Below are positions 57,022 through 64,000 of a stretch of 64,000 bases of DNA, piece after piece (position 1 is the stretch's first letter; each line of letters begins with the position of its first letter). The stretch lies in assembly GCF_008386565.1 (NCBI RefSeq), contig NZ_VUKA01000001.1, forward strand, positions 682,001 to 746,000, in the 5' to 3' direction. The notes beneath the pieces are model-generated. The model did not search any database, was not told the origin of the DNA, and was given only the letters and a program-made list of their open reading frames with translations. Source of the stretch: Teichococcus oryzae. Lineage in GTDB: Bacteria; Pseudomonadota; Alphaproteobacteria; Acetobacterales; Acetobacteraceae. Made by a program: the position numbers and the translations under genes.

Positions 57022-58692
57022 ATGAGCCAGACTGCCTCGGGCGATCCTTCGCGCATCCTGATCGGGGCGGCCGGGAGCGAGCCGCAATGGCTGCATCTGG
57101 CGCTCGCCAACCGGCACGGGCTGGTGGCCGGCGCCACCGGCACCGGCAAGACCATCACCCTGCAGATCCTGGCCGAGGGGTTCTCGCGCGCCGGGGTGCC
57201 GGTGTTCTGCGCCGACATCAAGGGCGACCTGTCCGGCATCGGCCGCCCGGGCGCGCCCAACCCCAAGGTCGAGCAGCGGGCCGCCGCCACGGGCATGGCC
57301 GAGTTCGGCTACGAGGCGGCGCCGGTGGTGTTCTGGGACGTGTTCGGCCAGCAGGGCCACCCGATCCGCGCCACGGTGTCCGAGATGGGGCCGCTGCTGC
57401 TGGCCCGGCTGCTGGAGTTGAACGAGACGCAGGAAGGCGTTCTGAACATCGCCTTCGCCCTGGCCGACGATGAGGGCCTGCTGCTGCTCGACTTCAAGGA
57501 TCTGCGGGCGATCCTGGCGCATGTGGCTGAGCGTGCCTCTGAGCTTTCGGCGCATTACGGCCAGGTCAGCAAGGCGACGGTAGGCACCATCCAGCGCCGC
57601 CTGCTGACGCTGGAGCAGCAGGGCGCCGAGCATTTCTTCGGCGAGCCGGCGCTGGAGCTGGAGGACCTGATGCTGCTGGCGCCGCACGGGCGCGGCGCGG
57701 TGAACGTGCTGGCCGCCGACCAGCTGGTGCAGCGGCCGCGCCTCTACGCCACCTTCCTGCTCTGGCTGTTGTCGGAATTATTCGAGGAACTGCCGGAGGC
57801 CGGGGACCTCGCCAGGCCGAAGCTGGTGTTCTTCTTCGACGAGGCGCATCTGCTGTTCGACGGCGCGCCGAAGGCGCTGCTGGAAAAGGTGGAGCAGGTG
57901 GTGCGGCTGATCCGCTCCAAGGGGGTGGGGGTGTATTTCGTCACCCAGAACCCGCTGGACGTGCCGGCCGGCGTGCTGGGGCAGCTCGGCAACCGGGTGC
58001 AGCACGCGCTGCGCGCCTTCACCGCCGCCGACCAGAAGGCGGTGCGCGCCGCTGCCGAAACCTTTCGCGCCAACAAGGGCTTCGACACGCAGGAGGCGAT
58101 CACCACCATGGGCGTGGGCGAGGCGCTGGTTTCCTGCCTCCAGCCGGGCGGCATCCCGGGCGAGGTCCAGCGCACCAAGATCCGCCCGCCGCGTTCCCGC
58201 ATGGGCGTGGTGACGCCGGAGGAGCGGGCGGAGATCCTGGCCGCCAGCCCGTTGCGCGGGAAGTACGACGAGGTTGTGGACCGCGCTTCCGCCTACGAGA
58301 TGCTGCGGGACCGCACGGCGACGGTGCCCGCGGCCGACGCGCCGCACAGCCCCTGGGGCGATGCCCCCGCCCCGGTGCGCGGCGGCGATCCCTGGGGTGG
58401 GAGCCGCGAGGCCTCATCTGGCCCCGCATCCGGCCCATGGGGCGGCCTGCCATCCCCCAATTGGGGCCAGGCCGAGGCGCCCCGGCGCCGCGCGGGCCGC
58501 CGGGCCGCGGCGCCGCAGCCAGCCTCGGGCAGGGGATTGCTGGGCGAGATCCTGGGCGGTGGCAATGGCCGCCGGGACAGCGCTGCCGGTGCGCTGGCCA
58601 AATCGGTGGCGCGCAGCGTCGGCTCGCAGGTCGGGGGGCAGATCGGCCGCGCCTTGGTGCGCGGCATTCTCGGCTCGATCCTGAAGCGCTGA
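57022..58692 (+). CDS. HerA-like P-loop ATPase (DUF853)
   Basis: A 556-residue ATPase of the HerA/FtsK superfamily, DUF853 group (YjgR-like). Walker A is [20 protein letters not shown] (about residues 34-53). Walker B is [20 protein letters not shown]. The [35 protein letters not shown] block includes sensor and arginine-finger-like residues. The C-terminal 100 residues are low-complexity (Pro/Gly/Ala/Arg, repeated S-P-W-G and P-W-G-G) and end with a glycine-zipper-like helix ([20 protein letters not shown]) that may mediate assembly. The cellular role is unknown; relatives may translocate DNA. The ATG at 57022 is chosen over 56977. Confidence 0.88.
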   Translation: MSQTASGDPSRILIGAAGSEPQWLHLALANRHGLVAGATGTGKTITLQILAEGFSRAGVPVFCADIKGDLSGIGRPGAPNPKVEQRAAATGMAEFGYEAAPVVFWDVFGQQGHPIRATVSEMGPLLLARLLELNETQEGVLNIAFALADDEGLLLLDFKDLRAILAHVAERASELSAHYGQVSKATVGTIQRRLLTLEQQGAEHFFGEPALELEDLMLLAPHGRGAVNVLAADQLVQRPRLYATFLLWLLSELFEELPEAGDLARPKLVFFFDEAHLLFDGAPKALLEKVEQVVRLIRSKGVGVYFVTQNPLDVPAGVLGQLGNRVQHALRAFTAADQKAVRAAAETFRANKGFDTQEAITTMGVGEALVSCLQPGGIPGEVQRTKIRPPRSRMGVVTPEERAEILAASPLRGKYDEVVDRASAYEMLRDRTATVPAADAPHSPWGDAPAPVRGGDPWGGSREASSGPASGPWGGLPSPNWGQAEAPRRRAGRRAAAPQPASGRGLLGEILGGGNGRRDSAAGALAKSVARSVGSQVGGQIGRALVRGILGSILKR

Positions 58693-58723
58693 TTTCCGCC
58701 TTGCCCAGTTCCGCCTTGTCCAT

Positions 58724-58743
58724 CCGCCGCCTCAGGGCGGCGG
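58724..58743. terminator. Hairpin between convergent DUF853 and sspB genes
   Basis: CCGCCGCC and GGCGGCGG pair perfectly over 8 bp with loop TCAG in the 67-bp gap between two converging stops. Neither flank has a T-run, so termination, if any, would not be of the classical kind. Confidence 0.35.
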
Positions 58744-58759
58744 CAACAAAGGAAGGCGG

Positions 58760-59302
58760 TCAGGCGCCGTCGCGTGTCGGGCGGCGGCGGAACGCGTCGA
58801 GGCTGACCACCTGGGCCGGGCCTTCTTCCTCCTCCGCTGCCTCGGCAGCGTCGGAAGGAGCTGACTGGGTGGCCATGGGCGGTGCCGGCTTCGGCTCCGG
58901 GGCCTGGGCCGGCGCGGCGGGCTCGGACGAGGGAAAGCGCAGCCCGACCCGCACATGCGGGTCCCAGAACGCGGTCAGCGCCGCAATGGGGATCACCAGC
59001 GTCGCCGGCACCCCGCCGAAGGACAGGCCGGCGCTGACGATGCCCGCTTCCCGGTTCACCTTCAGGTCCCAGAACTGGTGCTGGAGGACGATGGTCATCT
59101 CCTCCGGATAGCGGGCCTTCAGATGGCTGGGGATGGAGATGCCCGGATAGTCGGTGCGGAAGGTGAGGTAGAAATGATGCTCCCCGGGCAGCCCATGCGC
59201 GCCGGCATGGTCGAGCGCCCGGAGGGCGACCTCGCGCATCGCGTCCTCGGTCCAGCGGTCATAGGGCAGCAGGCTCTCGACCTGCTTCGATTCCTCGGTC
59301 AT
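58760..59302 (-). CDS. sspB: ClpXP adaptor SspB (alpha type)
   Basis: A 180-residue adaptor that binds the tmRNA tag on incomplete proteins and hands them to ClpXP. The globular domain spans about residues 8-115: LLPYDRWTEDAMREVALRALDHAG, HHFYLTFRTDYPGISIPSHLKARYPEEMTIVLQHQFWDL and VSAGLSFGGVPATLVIPIAALTAFWDP. These are typical of alphaproteobacterial SspB. An acidic/Pro/Ala linker follows, and the C-terminus VVSLDAFRRRP is the ClpX-docking (XB) motif. The start at 59300-59302 is used. It lies about 100 bp downstream of ssrA on the same strand. Confidence 0.92.
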   Translation of the reverse strand: MTEESKQVESLLPYDRWTEDAMREVALRALDHAGAHGLPGEHHFYLTFRTDYPGISIPSHLKARYPEEMTIVLQHQFWDLKVNREAGIVSAGLSFGGVPATLVIPIAALTAFWDPHVRVGLRFPSSEPAAPAQAPEPKPAPPMATQSAPSDAAEAAEEEEGPAQVVSLDAFRRRPTRDGA

Positions 59303-59404
59303 GCGTTCCACCCCGGTAGCCGGCCTGTCGTCGTCCCGACCCCCATACCGGATGATGAGGAGCGGCGGAATGCAGGCGGAAAACAAATCGTGGAGTGCCA
59401 GGAA

Positions 59405-59713
59405 AGGTGGGGGGATTCTGTTGCCCGGTTCCCCCCGGACCGCGCTTACCTATTGTTAGGCAGCGAGCGCCACAGCCTCGCGGCTGTTATCGTTGGCACT
59501 TGTGATATAGCCCGATAACGGCGGTACAATGCCGGGCAAAAGACATGGCTTTACCACGCGCGTCGAGCCTGTTTCGTCCCCAGAAGCACACCCGACGATC
59601 CCAGGTGCCTGAAGCTGGTGGAGACGCCGGGCACTGCCCCCGGGTCCGCAACGCTTATTCCACATGCCGTTTATCGCCATAGCCACCCGAAGGTGAGCAG
59701 GAGGGATATAAGC
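59405..59713 (-). ncRNA. ssrA: tmRNA, circularly permuted two-piece form
   Basis: Rescue RNA for stalled ribosomes. Gene order is permuted: the acceptor piece comes first (about 59713-59616), ending in CGTCTCC-A-CCA with the CCA encoded (59618-59616). A 34-nt spacer (59615-59582) follows, then the coding piece beginning GGGGACGAAACAGGCTCGACG at 59581. GGGGACG pairs with CGTCTCC and contains the G3-U70 pair that specifies alanine. The tag reading frame (59497-59456) encodes ANDNSREAVALAA followed by TAA. The GCTTAT/ATAAGC helix in the acceptor piece and a GGGGGGA/TCCCCCC stem near the 3' end support the fold. Outer ends are approximate. Confidence 0.93.
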
Positions 59714-59944
59714 CGCCACGCCGCGGATTGCGAGGGGTGGCGCGCCGCCGAGCGGCAGAATTCATCATCCGCAGAAGGCGCTGCCTCACCGCCGGAGCGG
59801 AGCTGCTGTGCTTGCCATGCACATTGCCTCTAGGTGGCTCGGCTCCGCCTGGGTAAACCGCCTTCTGCCGACCCTCGCCGGAGGCCCGCTATCCGGCCAT
59901 GGCCGGCGGATTGATGCGATGCACTGCCCAGGAAGACCCGATTC
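59714..59944. other. 231-bp divergent region between ssrA and thyX
   Basis: It should contain the ssrA promoter (minus strand) and the thyX promoter (plus strand). I could not pick convincing -10/-35 pairs. Several short frames cross it but none resembles a gene. Confidence 0.4.
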
Positions 59945-60883
59945 ATGGCCCTCACCGACGCCCAGCTCCAGGAACTCGCCGAGGCGAAGGCCGTGCGCTC
60001 CGAAACCCGCCGCCCCACCGTGCCGGCGCTGGAAGCGATGTTGTTCGAGCCGCTGCCGGTGCTCGACCATGGCTTCATCCGGGTGGTGGACTACATGGGC
60101 GACGACAATGCCGTGGTGCAGGCGGCGCGCGTCTCCTATGGCCGCGGCACCCGTGCTGCCAACGAGGATCGTGGCCTGATCCGCTACCTGATGCGGCACC
60201 GCCATTCGACGCCGTTCGAGATGTGCGAGATCAAGTACCATGTGAAGCTGCCGATCTTCGTGGCGCGGCAATGGATCCGGCACCGCACGGCGAATGTGAA
60301 CGAATATTCCGCCCGCTATTCGATCATGGACCGGGAATTCTATCTGCCGGCGCCGGAGCAGCTGGCCGCGCAATCCTCCGACAACCGCCAGGGACGCGGC
60401 GCGGTGCTGCAGGGGGAGGAGGCGGCGCGCGTGTTGTCGCTGCTGCGGCAGGACGCCATGACCAATTACGACCATTACCAGGAGATGCTGAACGCCGATG
60501 AGGCGGGCAACATCCTGGACCCGTCCCGCCAGGGCCTCGCGCGGGAGCTGGCGCGCATGAACCTGACGCTGAACGCCTACACCCAGTGGTACTGGAAGAC
60601 CGACCTCAACAACCTGCTGCATTTCCTGAGCCTGCGCGCCGACAGCCACGCCCAGTACGAGATCCGCGTTTACGCCGAGGCGATGCTGCGCTCCCTGGAG
60701 GCCTGGGTGCCGCTGGTGGCGGAAGCCTTCCGCGATTACCGCCTCGGCGCCGTGACCCTGTCGGCGCAGATGATGGATGTGCTGCGCCGCATGCTGGCCG
60801 GGGAGGCGGTGGCGCAGGAAGGCAGCGGCCTGTCCAAGCGGGAATGGCGCGAGCTGATGGCGCAGCTCGGCCGCGACGCCTGA
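59945..60883 (+). CDS. thyX: Flavin-dependent thymidylate synthase ThyX
   Basis: A 312-residue FAD enzyme making dTMP from dUMP with methylene-THF and NADPH. The ThyX motif R-H-R-x7-S is exact: [11 protein letters not shown] at residues 112-122. Other family features are [47 protein letters not shown] (FAD and dUMP site) and [39 protein letters not shown]. The length is larger than the about 250-residue norm, as in other alphaproteobacterial ThyX. Whether thyA also exists cannot be seen here. Confidence 0.97.
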   Translation: MALTDAQLQELAEAKAVRSETRRPTVPALEAMLFEPLPVLDHGFIRVVDYMGDDNAVVQAARVSYGRGTRAANEDRGLIRYLMRHRHSTPFEMCEIKYHVKLPIFVARQWIRHRTANVNEYSARYSIMDREFYLPAPEQLAAQSSDNRQGRGAVLQGEEAARVLSLLRQDAMTNYDHYQEMLNADEAGNILDPSRQGLARELARMNLTLNAYTQWYWKTDLNNLLHFLSLRADSHAQYEIRVYAEAMLRSLEAWVPLVAEAFRDYRLGAVTLSAQMMDVLRRMLAGEAVAQEGSGLSKREWRELMAQLGRDA

Positions 60884-60896
60884 GGCCGCCTTCGCC

Positions 60897-61211
60897 ATGG
60901 CGGCCCCCGCCCGCAGCCCGCGCCAGCCGGCGCCCGCCCGTCGCGCCGCGCCCAAGCCCCGGCGGGCGCGCGGCCCCGGGCTGATGCGTGCCCCGGCGGC
61001 GCTGCTGGCCGGGTTCCACTGGCGCCGCTGGCTCGCCGTGATGATCTGCGTCGCGGTGCTGCTGATCGGCGTGCCGCTGGCGCATGCGCTGGTGGGCGAC
61101 CTGGGCGCGCTGCTGCTGCTGGTGGGGGTGGGCGGCTTCGCCCTGGGCCGGGCCACGGCGCCGCGCGCCGCCCCGGCCGCCGCCCCGCGCCACGGGCGCG
61201 GCCGGGGCTGA
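60897..61211 (+). CDS. Small basic membrane protein, unknown function
   Basis: 104 residues that I do not recognise. A Pro/Arg/Ala-rich basic N-terminus of about 45 residues is followed by two hydrophobic helices, WLAVMICVAVLLIGVPLAHA (about 45-64) and DLGALLLLVGVGGFALGRA (about 67-85), and a basic tail. It begins 13 bp after thyX on the same strand and is convergent with the Mrp-type gene, so it is probably co-transcribed with thyX. The high GC makes spurious open frames common, but codon use and spacing favour a real gene. Confidence 0.55.
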   Translation: MAAPARSPRQPAPARRAAPKPRRARGPGLMRAPAALLAGFHWRRWLAVMICVAVLLIGVPLAHALVGDLGALLLLVGVGGFALGRATAPRAAPAAAPRHGRGRG

Positions 61212-61216
61212 GGGCC

Positions 61217-62311
61217 TCAGAGCCGCTGGCGCAGCGCCGCGGCGATCGCGCGGTAGCGGCCCGCGGCCTCGCCCTCGGGCTGGGCCATCACGACGGGCGT
61301 GCCGGCATCCGACAATTCGCGGATCTCCAGCCGCAGCGGCAATTCGCCGAGGAAGGGCACGCCCATCCGCTCGGCCTCGGCCCGCGCGCCGCCATGGCCG
61401 AAGGGATGCGCCGTGTGGCCGCAGTTCGGGCAGCAGAAATAGGACATGTTCTCGATCAGCCCGAGCACCGGCACGTTCACCTTCTCGAACATGCGGATGC
61501 CGCGCCGGGCGTCGATCAGCGCCACGTCCTGCGGCGTCGAGACGATCACCGCCCCCGCCATCTTGACCCGCTGGCTGATGGTGAGCTGCGCGTCGCCGGT
61601 GCCCGGCGGCATGTCGATCACCAGGATGTCGAGCCGGCCCCATTCCACCTGGCCCAGCATCTGTTCCAGCGCCCCCATCACCATCGGGCCGCGCCACACC
61701 ATGGGCGTTTCGTTGTCCACCATGAAGCCGATCGACATCGCCTTCAGGCCCCACCGCTCCAGCGGCAGGATGCGGCCGCCCTCGGCCTTCGGGCGCTCGG
61801 TGGTGCCCAGCATCAGCGGCAGGGAAGGGCCATAGATGTCGGCATCCAGCAGGCCGACGCGCAGGCCGGATTGCGCCAGCGCGACGGCGAGGTTGACCGC
61901 TGTGGTGGACTTGCCGACGCCGCCCTTGCCCGAGGCCACCGCCACCACCGAATCGATCAGCGGCAGCGGGATCTGCCCGGTGCCGCCATGGCGCGGCTGG
62001 ATTCCGGCCTGGCGCTGGGGCGGCGGCGGTGGCGCGGCCGGTGCCTCCCGGTGCGCCGTCAGCACGCAGGTGGCGGAGGCGACACCGGGCACGGCGCCCG
62101 CGGCGGCCTCGGCCGCGGCGCGCAGCGGCTCCAGCGCACGCGCTTCCTCGCGCCGGACGGCCAGGGCGAACTGCACCAGGCTGCCGCGCACCGCCAGCCC
62201 CTGCAGCATGCCGGCCGCCACGACATCCTGCCCGGTGCCGGGATGCCGCACCGCGCGCAGCGCGTTGCGCACCGCTTCAGCCAGCGCTTCTTCAGCCTTC
62301 GGTTCCGGCAT
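61217..62311 (-). CDS. Mrp/ApbC family iron-sulfur carrier ATPase
   Basis: A 364-residue P-loop protein of the Mrp/NBP35 group, thought to carry 4Fe-4S clusters to apoproteins. An N-terminal MIP18-like domain (residues about 5-85, ALAEAVRNALRAVRHPGTGQDVV) is followed by a Pro-rich linker. The ATPase has deviant Walker A VAVASGKGGVGKSTTAVNLA (about 123-142), switch LLDADIYGPSLPLMLG, DILVIDMPPGTGDAQLTISQ and STPQDVALIDARRGIRMF. The cluster-binding C-x-x-C lies in MSYFCCPNCGH. The start at 62309-62311 was chosen over in-frame upstream codons. Confidence 0.93.
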   Translation of the reverse strand: MPEPKAEEALAEAVRNALRAVRHPGTGQDVVAAGMLQGLAVRGSLVQFALAVRREEARALEPLRAAAEAAAGAVPGVASATCVLTAHREAPAAPPPPPQRQAGIQPRHGGTGQIPLPLIDSVVAVASGKGGVGKSTTAVNLAVALAQSGLRVGLLDADIYGPSLPLMLGTTERPKAEGGRILPLERWGLKAMSIGFMVDNETPMVWRGPMVMGALEQMLGQVEWGRLDILVIDMPPGTGDAQLTISQRVKMAGAVIVSTPQDVALIDARRGIRMFEKVNVPVLGLIENMSYFCCPNCGHTAHPFGHGGARAEAERMGVPFLGELPLRLEIRELSDAGTPVVMAQPEGEAAGRYRAIAAALRQRL

Positions 62312-62498
62312 CGCTTGAAAACCCCCAGAAAGCGGACAATATCGGCCACGCCCCCGTCGAATGCGCCGCCTCGCGTTGCATCCGGCCCGGACAGGGCGAC
62401 ATATGGACCTCGCGGTCCGGCCCTGTCGCGCATGCACCTTCATCGCGCAAGCACTTCTGGCCGGGTTGCACGACAGATGACGGGAGAAGAGCCAGCCG

Positions 62499-63707
62499 AT
62501 GCCGTGGAACAATAGTGGCGGATCCGGCCAAGGGGGGAGCCCATGGGGGAACCCGCGTCCCGGCGGACCCTGGGGGCAGCCTCCCTCGGGCGGGGGGCGT
62601 GGCCCGGGTCAGGGCGGCCCCGACCTGGAGGAAGCGATCCGTCAGGCGCAGGACGCGCTACGCCGCATCCTCCCGGGCGGTGGCCGCAGCAGCGGCAAGT
62701 GGATCGGCCTCGGTGCGCTGGCATTGGTGGTGGTCTGGGCGGCCAGTGGCATTTACCGCGTGGAGCCGGACGAGCAGGGCGTGGTGATGCGCTTCGGCGC
62801 CTTCAACCGCGTCACCCAATCGGGCCTGAACTACCGCATCCCCTGGCCGGTGGAGAGCGTGACCACGCCGCGCGTCACCCGCATCAACCGCATCGATGTC
62901 GGCTTCCGCGCCGCCGGCGACGCGCCGCTGGCCCGCCCGGTGCCGGCCCGCGACGTGGTCGAGGAAAGCCTGATGCTGACCGGCGACGAGAACATCATCG
63001 ACATCGACTTCGCGGTGTTCTGGCAGATCCGCGATGCCGGCGAATACCTGTTCAACACCCGCAATCCCGACCAGACCGTGAAGTCGGCGGCCGAAAGCGT
63101 GATGCGCGAGGTGGTCGGCCAGACGCCGATCCAGCCGGCGCTGACCGAGGCCCGCGCCGATATTGAAACGCGGGTGCGGACCGGCGTGCAGTTCATCATG
63201 GACCAGTACAAGTCCGGCATCGACGTCACCCAGGTGCAGCTGCTGAAGGTCGATCCGCCGAACGAGGTGATCGACACCTTCCGCGACGTGCAGCGCGCCA
63301 ATGCCGACCGCGAGCGCCTGCGCAACGAGGCCGAGGCGTACCGCAACGAGATCATCCCGCGCGCCCGCGGCGAAGGCCAGCGGCTGGTGCAGGAGGCCGA
63401 GGGCTACAAGGAAAGCCAGGTTGCCCGCGCCCGCGGTGAGGCGTCCCGCTTCACCTCCATCCTGTCGGCCTATCAGGTGGCCAAGGATGTCACCATGCGC
63501 CGCATCTACATGGAAACCATGGAGGATATCCTGCGCCGGAACCCCAAGCTGCTGGTCGACGACCAGTTGCAGGGCGTGGTGCCGTATCTGCCGCTGGATG
63601 GCCGTGGCGGCCGCGTGACGCCGCTGGACAGCGCGCCGCCGGCACCCCCGGCCGTGCTTGATCCGCCGGCGCCCGCCGGGCGTCCGCAAACCGGAGCCAG
63701 CCGATGA
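62499..63707 (+). CDS. hflK: HflK, FtsH-modulating SPFH protein
   Basis: A 402-residue membrane protein that with HflC encases and regulates the FtsH protease. The Gly/Pro/Trp-rich cytoplasmic N-terminus (MPWNNSGGSGQGGSPWG and onward, to about residue 60) is typical of HflK. One membrane helix (WIGLGALALVVVWAASGIYR, about 68-87) is followed by the SPFH domain: VEPDEQGVVMRFGAFNRVTQSGLNYRIPWPVE. A long helical region (ADRERLRNEAEAYRNEIIPRARGEGQRLVQEAEGYKESQVARARGEASRF) comes next, then a Pro-rich end. GGGAGAAGAG precedes the ATG. The stop overlaps hflC as ATGA. Confidence 0.96.
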   Translation: MPWNNSGGSGQGGSPWGNPRPGGPWGQPPSGGGRGPGQGGPDLEEAIRQAQDALRRILPGGGRSSGKWIGLGALALVVVWAASGIYRVEPDEQGVVMRFGAFNRVTQSGLNYRIPWPVESVTTPRVTRINRIDVGFRAAGDAPLARPVPARDVVEESLMLTGDENIIDIDFAVFWQIRDAGEYLFNTRNPDQTVKSAAESVMREVVGQTPIQPALTEARADIETRVRTGVQFIMDQYKSGIDVTQVQLLKVDPPNEVIDTFRDVQRANADRERLRNEAEAYRNEIIPRARGEGQRLVQEAEGYKESQVARARGEASRFTSILSAYQVAKDVTMRRIYMETMEDILRRNPKLLVDDQLQGVVPYLPLDGRGGRVTPLDSAPPAPPAVLDPPAPAGRPQTGASR

Positions 63708-64000
63708 ACCGCGCCCTGATCCTGGGCGGCGTCGCCGCCGTGGCGCTGCTCGCCGCCGCTTCCTCCCTGTTCACCGTGCAGCAGACCGAACAGGTGCTGG
63801 TGACCCAGTTCGGCGAGCCGGTGCGCGTCATCAACGACCCGGGGCTGCACGCCAAGATCCCGTTTATCCAGACGGTGATCTCCTTCGACCGCCGCCTGCT
63901 GGATTATGACGCGCCGGGCGAGGAGGTGATCCTCAGCGACCAGCGCCGGCTGATCATGGACAGCTTCACCCGCTTCCGCATCGTCGATCCGCTGCTGTTC
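63704..64000 (+). CDS. hflC: HflC, FtsH-modulating SPFH protein (partial, cut by window end)
   Basis: The first 99 residues are present and the frame runs off the window. A membrane helix (ALILGGVAAVALLAAASSLF, about residues 4-23) precedes the SPFH start VQQTEQVLVTQFGEPVRVINDPGLHAKIPFIQTVISFDRRLLDYD, which is characteristic of HflC. The ATG overlaps the hflK stop (ATGA), consistent with stoichiometric production of the two partners. Confidence 0.94.
   Translation, partial: MNRALILGGVAAVALLAAASSLFTVQQTEQVLVTQFGEPVRVINDPGLHAKIPFIQTVISFDRRLLDYDAPGEEVILSDQRRLIMDSFTRFRIVDPLLF

Overview
The window is high-GC (roughly 70%) chromosomal DNA with short intergenic gaps and strong G/C preference at third codon positions. 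The protein repertoire is that of an alphaproteobacterium, most likely Rhodospirillales/Acetobacteraceae (Roseomonas-like). Pointers to this are an SspB of the alpha type, a circularly permuted two-piece tmRNA with the tag ANDNSREAVALAA, a DUF1127 protein, a lysidine-type tRNA-Ile2, ThyX, and an alphaproteobacterial dcw cluster running into lpxC-bamD-recN. The family placement is inference. I see no insertion sequence, prophage, CRISPR array, toxin-antitoxin module or integration site, so this is essentially core genome.

Layout. 1-7.2 kb: the 3' end of rpoD, two GNAT acetyltransferases, ppa, an exported MetX-like hydrolase, tRNA-Ile2(CAU), ettA, a small secreted protein and a PhcB-like methyltransferase. 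7.2-16.3 kb: mlaA-mlaC, metF, a YkvA/DUF1232 protein, a BASS-type transporter, an exported pentapeptide-repeat protein overlapping a UvrD/PcrA helicase, prmA, an unnamed membrane protein and a DUF1127 protein. 16.5-26.6 kb: pepP and an alpha/beta hydrolase, then on the minus strand lpxC, bamD, recN, a Na/Pi-cotransporter-like protein and ligA.

26.8-45.7 kb is one long division and cell-wall unit on the minus strand: mraZ-rsmH-ftsL-ftsI-murE-murF-mraY-murD-ftsW-murG-murC-murB-ddl-ftsQ-ftsA-ftsZ. Nearly every junction is an ATGA/GTGA or longer overlap. It starts at a promoter embedded in four MraZ-type repeats and ends in a strong intrinsic terminator after ftsZ. FtsL and FtsI both carry unusually long Pro/Ala-rich periplasmic tails.

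46-58.7 kb: rnpB (RNase P RNA) with a 13-bp terminal helix, an AmpD-type amidase and a DjlA-like protein, a large AsmA protein, a ribbon-helix-helix protein overlapping fumC, small stress-type proteins (VOC, RidA, DUF2798), a class I fumarase and a HerA-like ATPase. 58.7-64 kb: sspB beside ssrA, so the adaptor for tagged proteins sits next to the gene that makes the tag; then thyX, an Mrp/ApbC P-loop protein, and hflK with the start of hflC.

No convincing new multi-gene system is present. The items most worth a second look are the ssrA-sspB neighbourhood, the tailed FtsL/FtsI pair, the orphan PhcB-like methyltransferase, the exported pentapeptide protein coupled to a helicase, the unnamed membrane family at 14.9-15.7 kb, and the poorly explained 690 bp before the AsmA gene.
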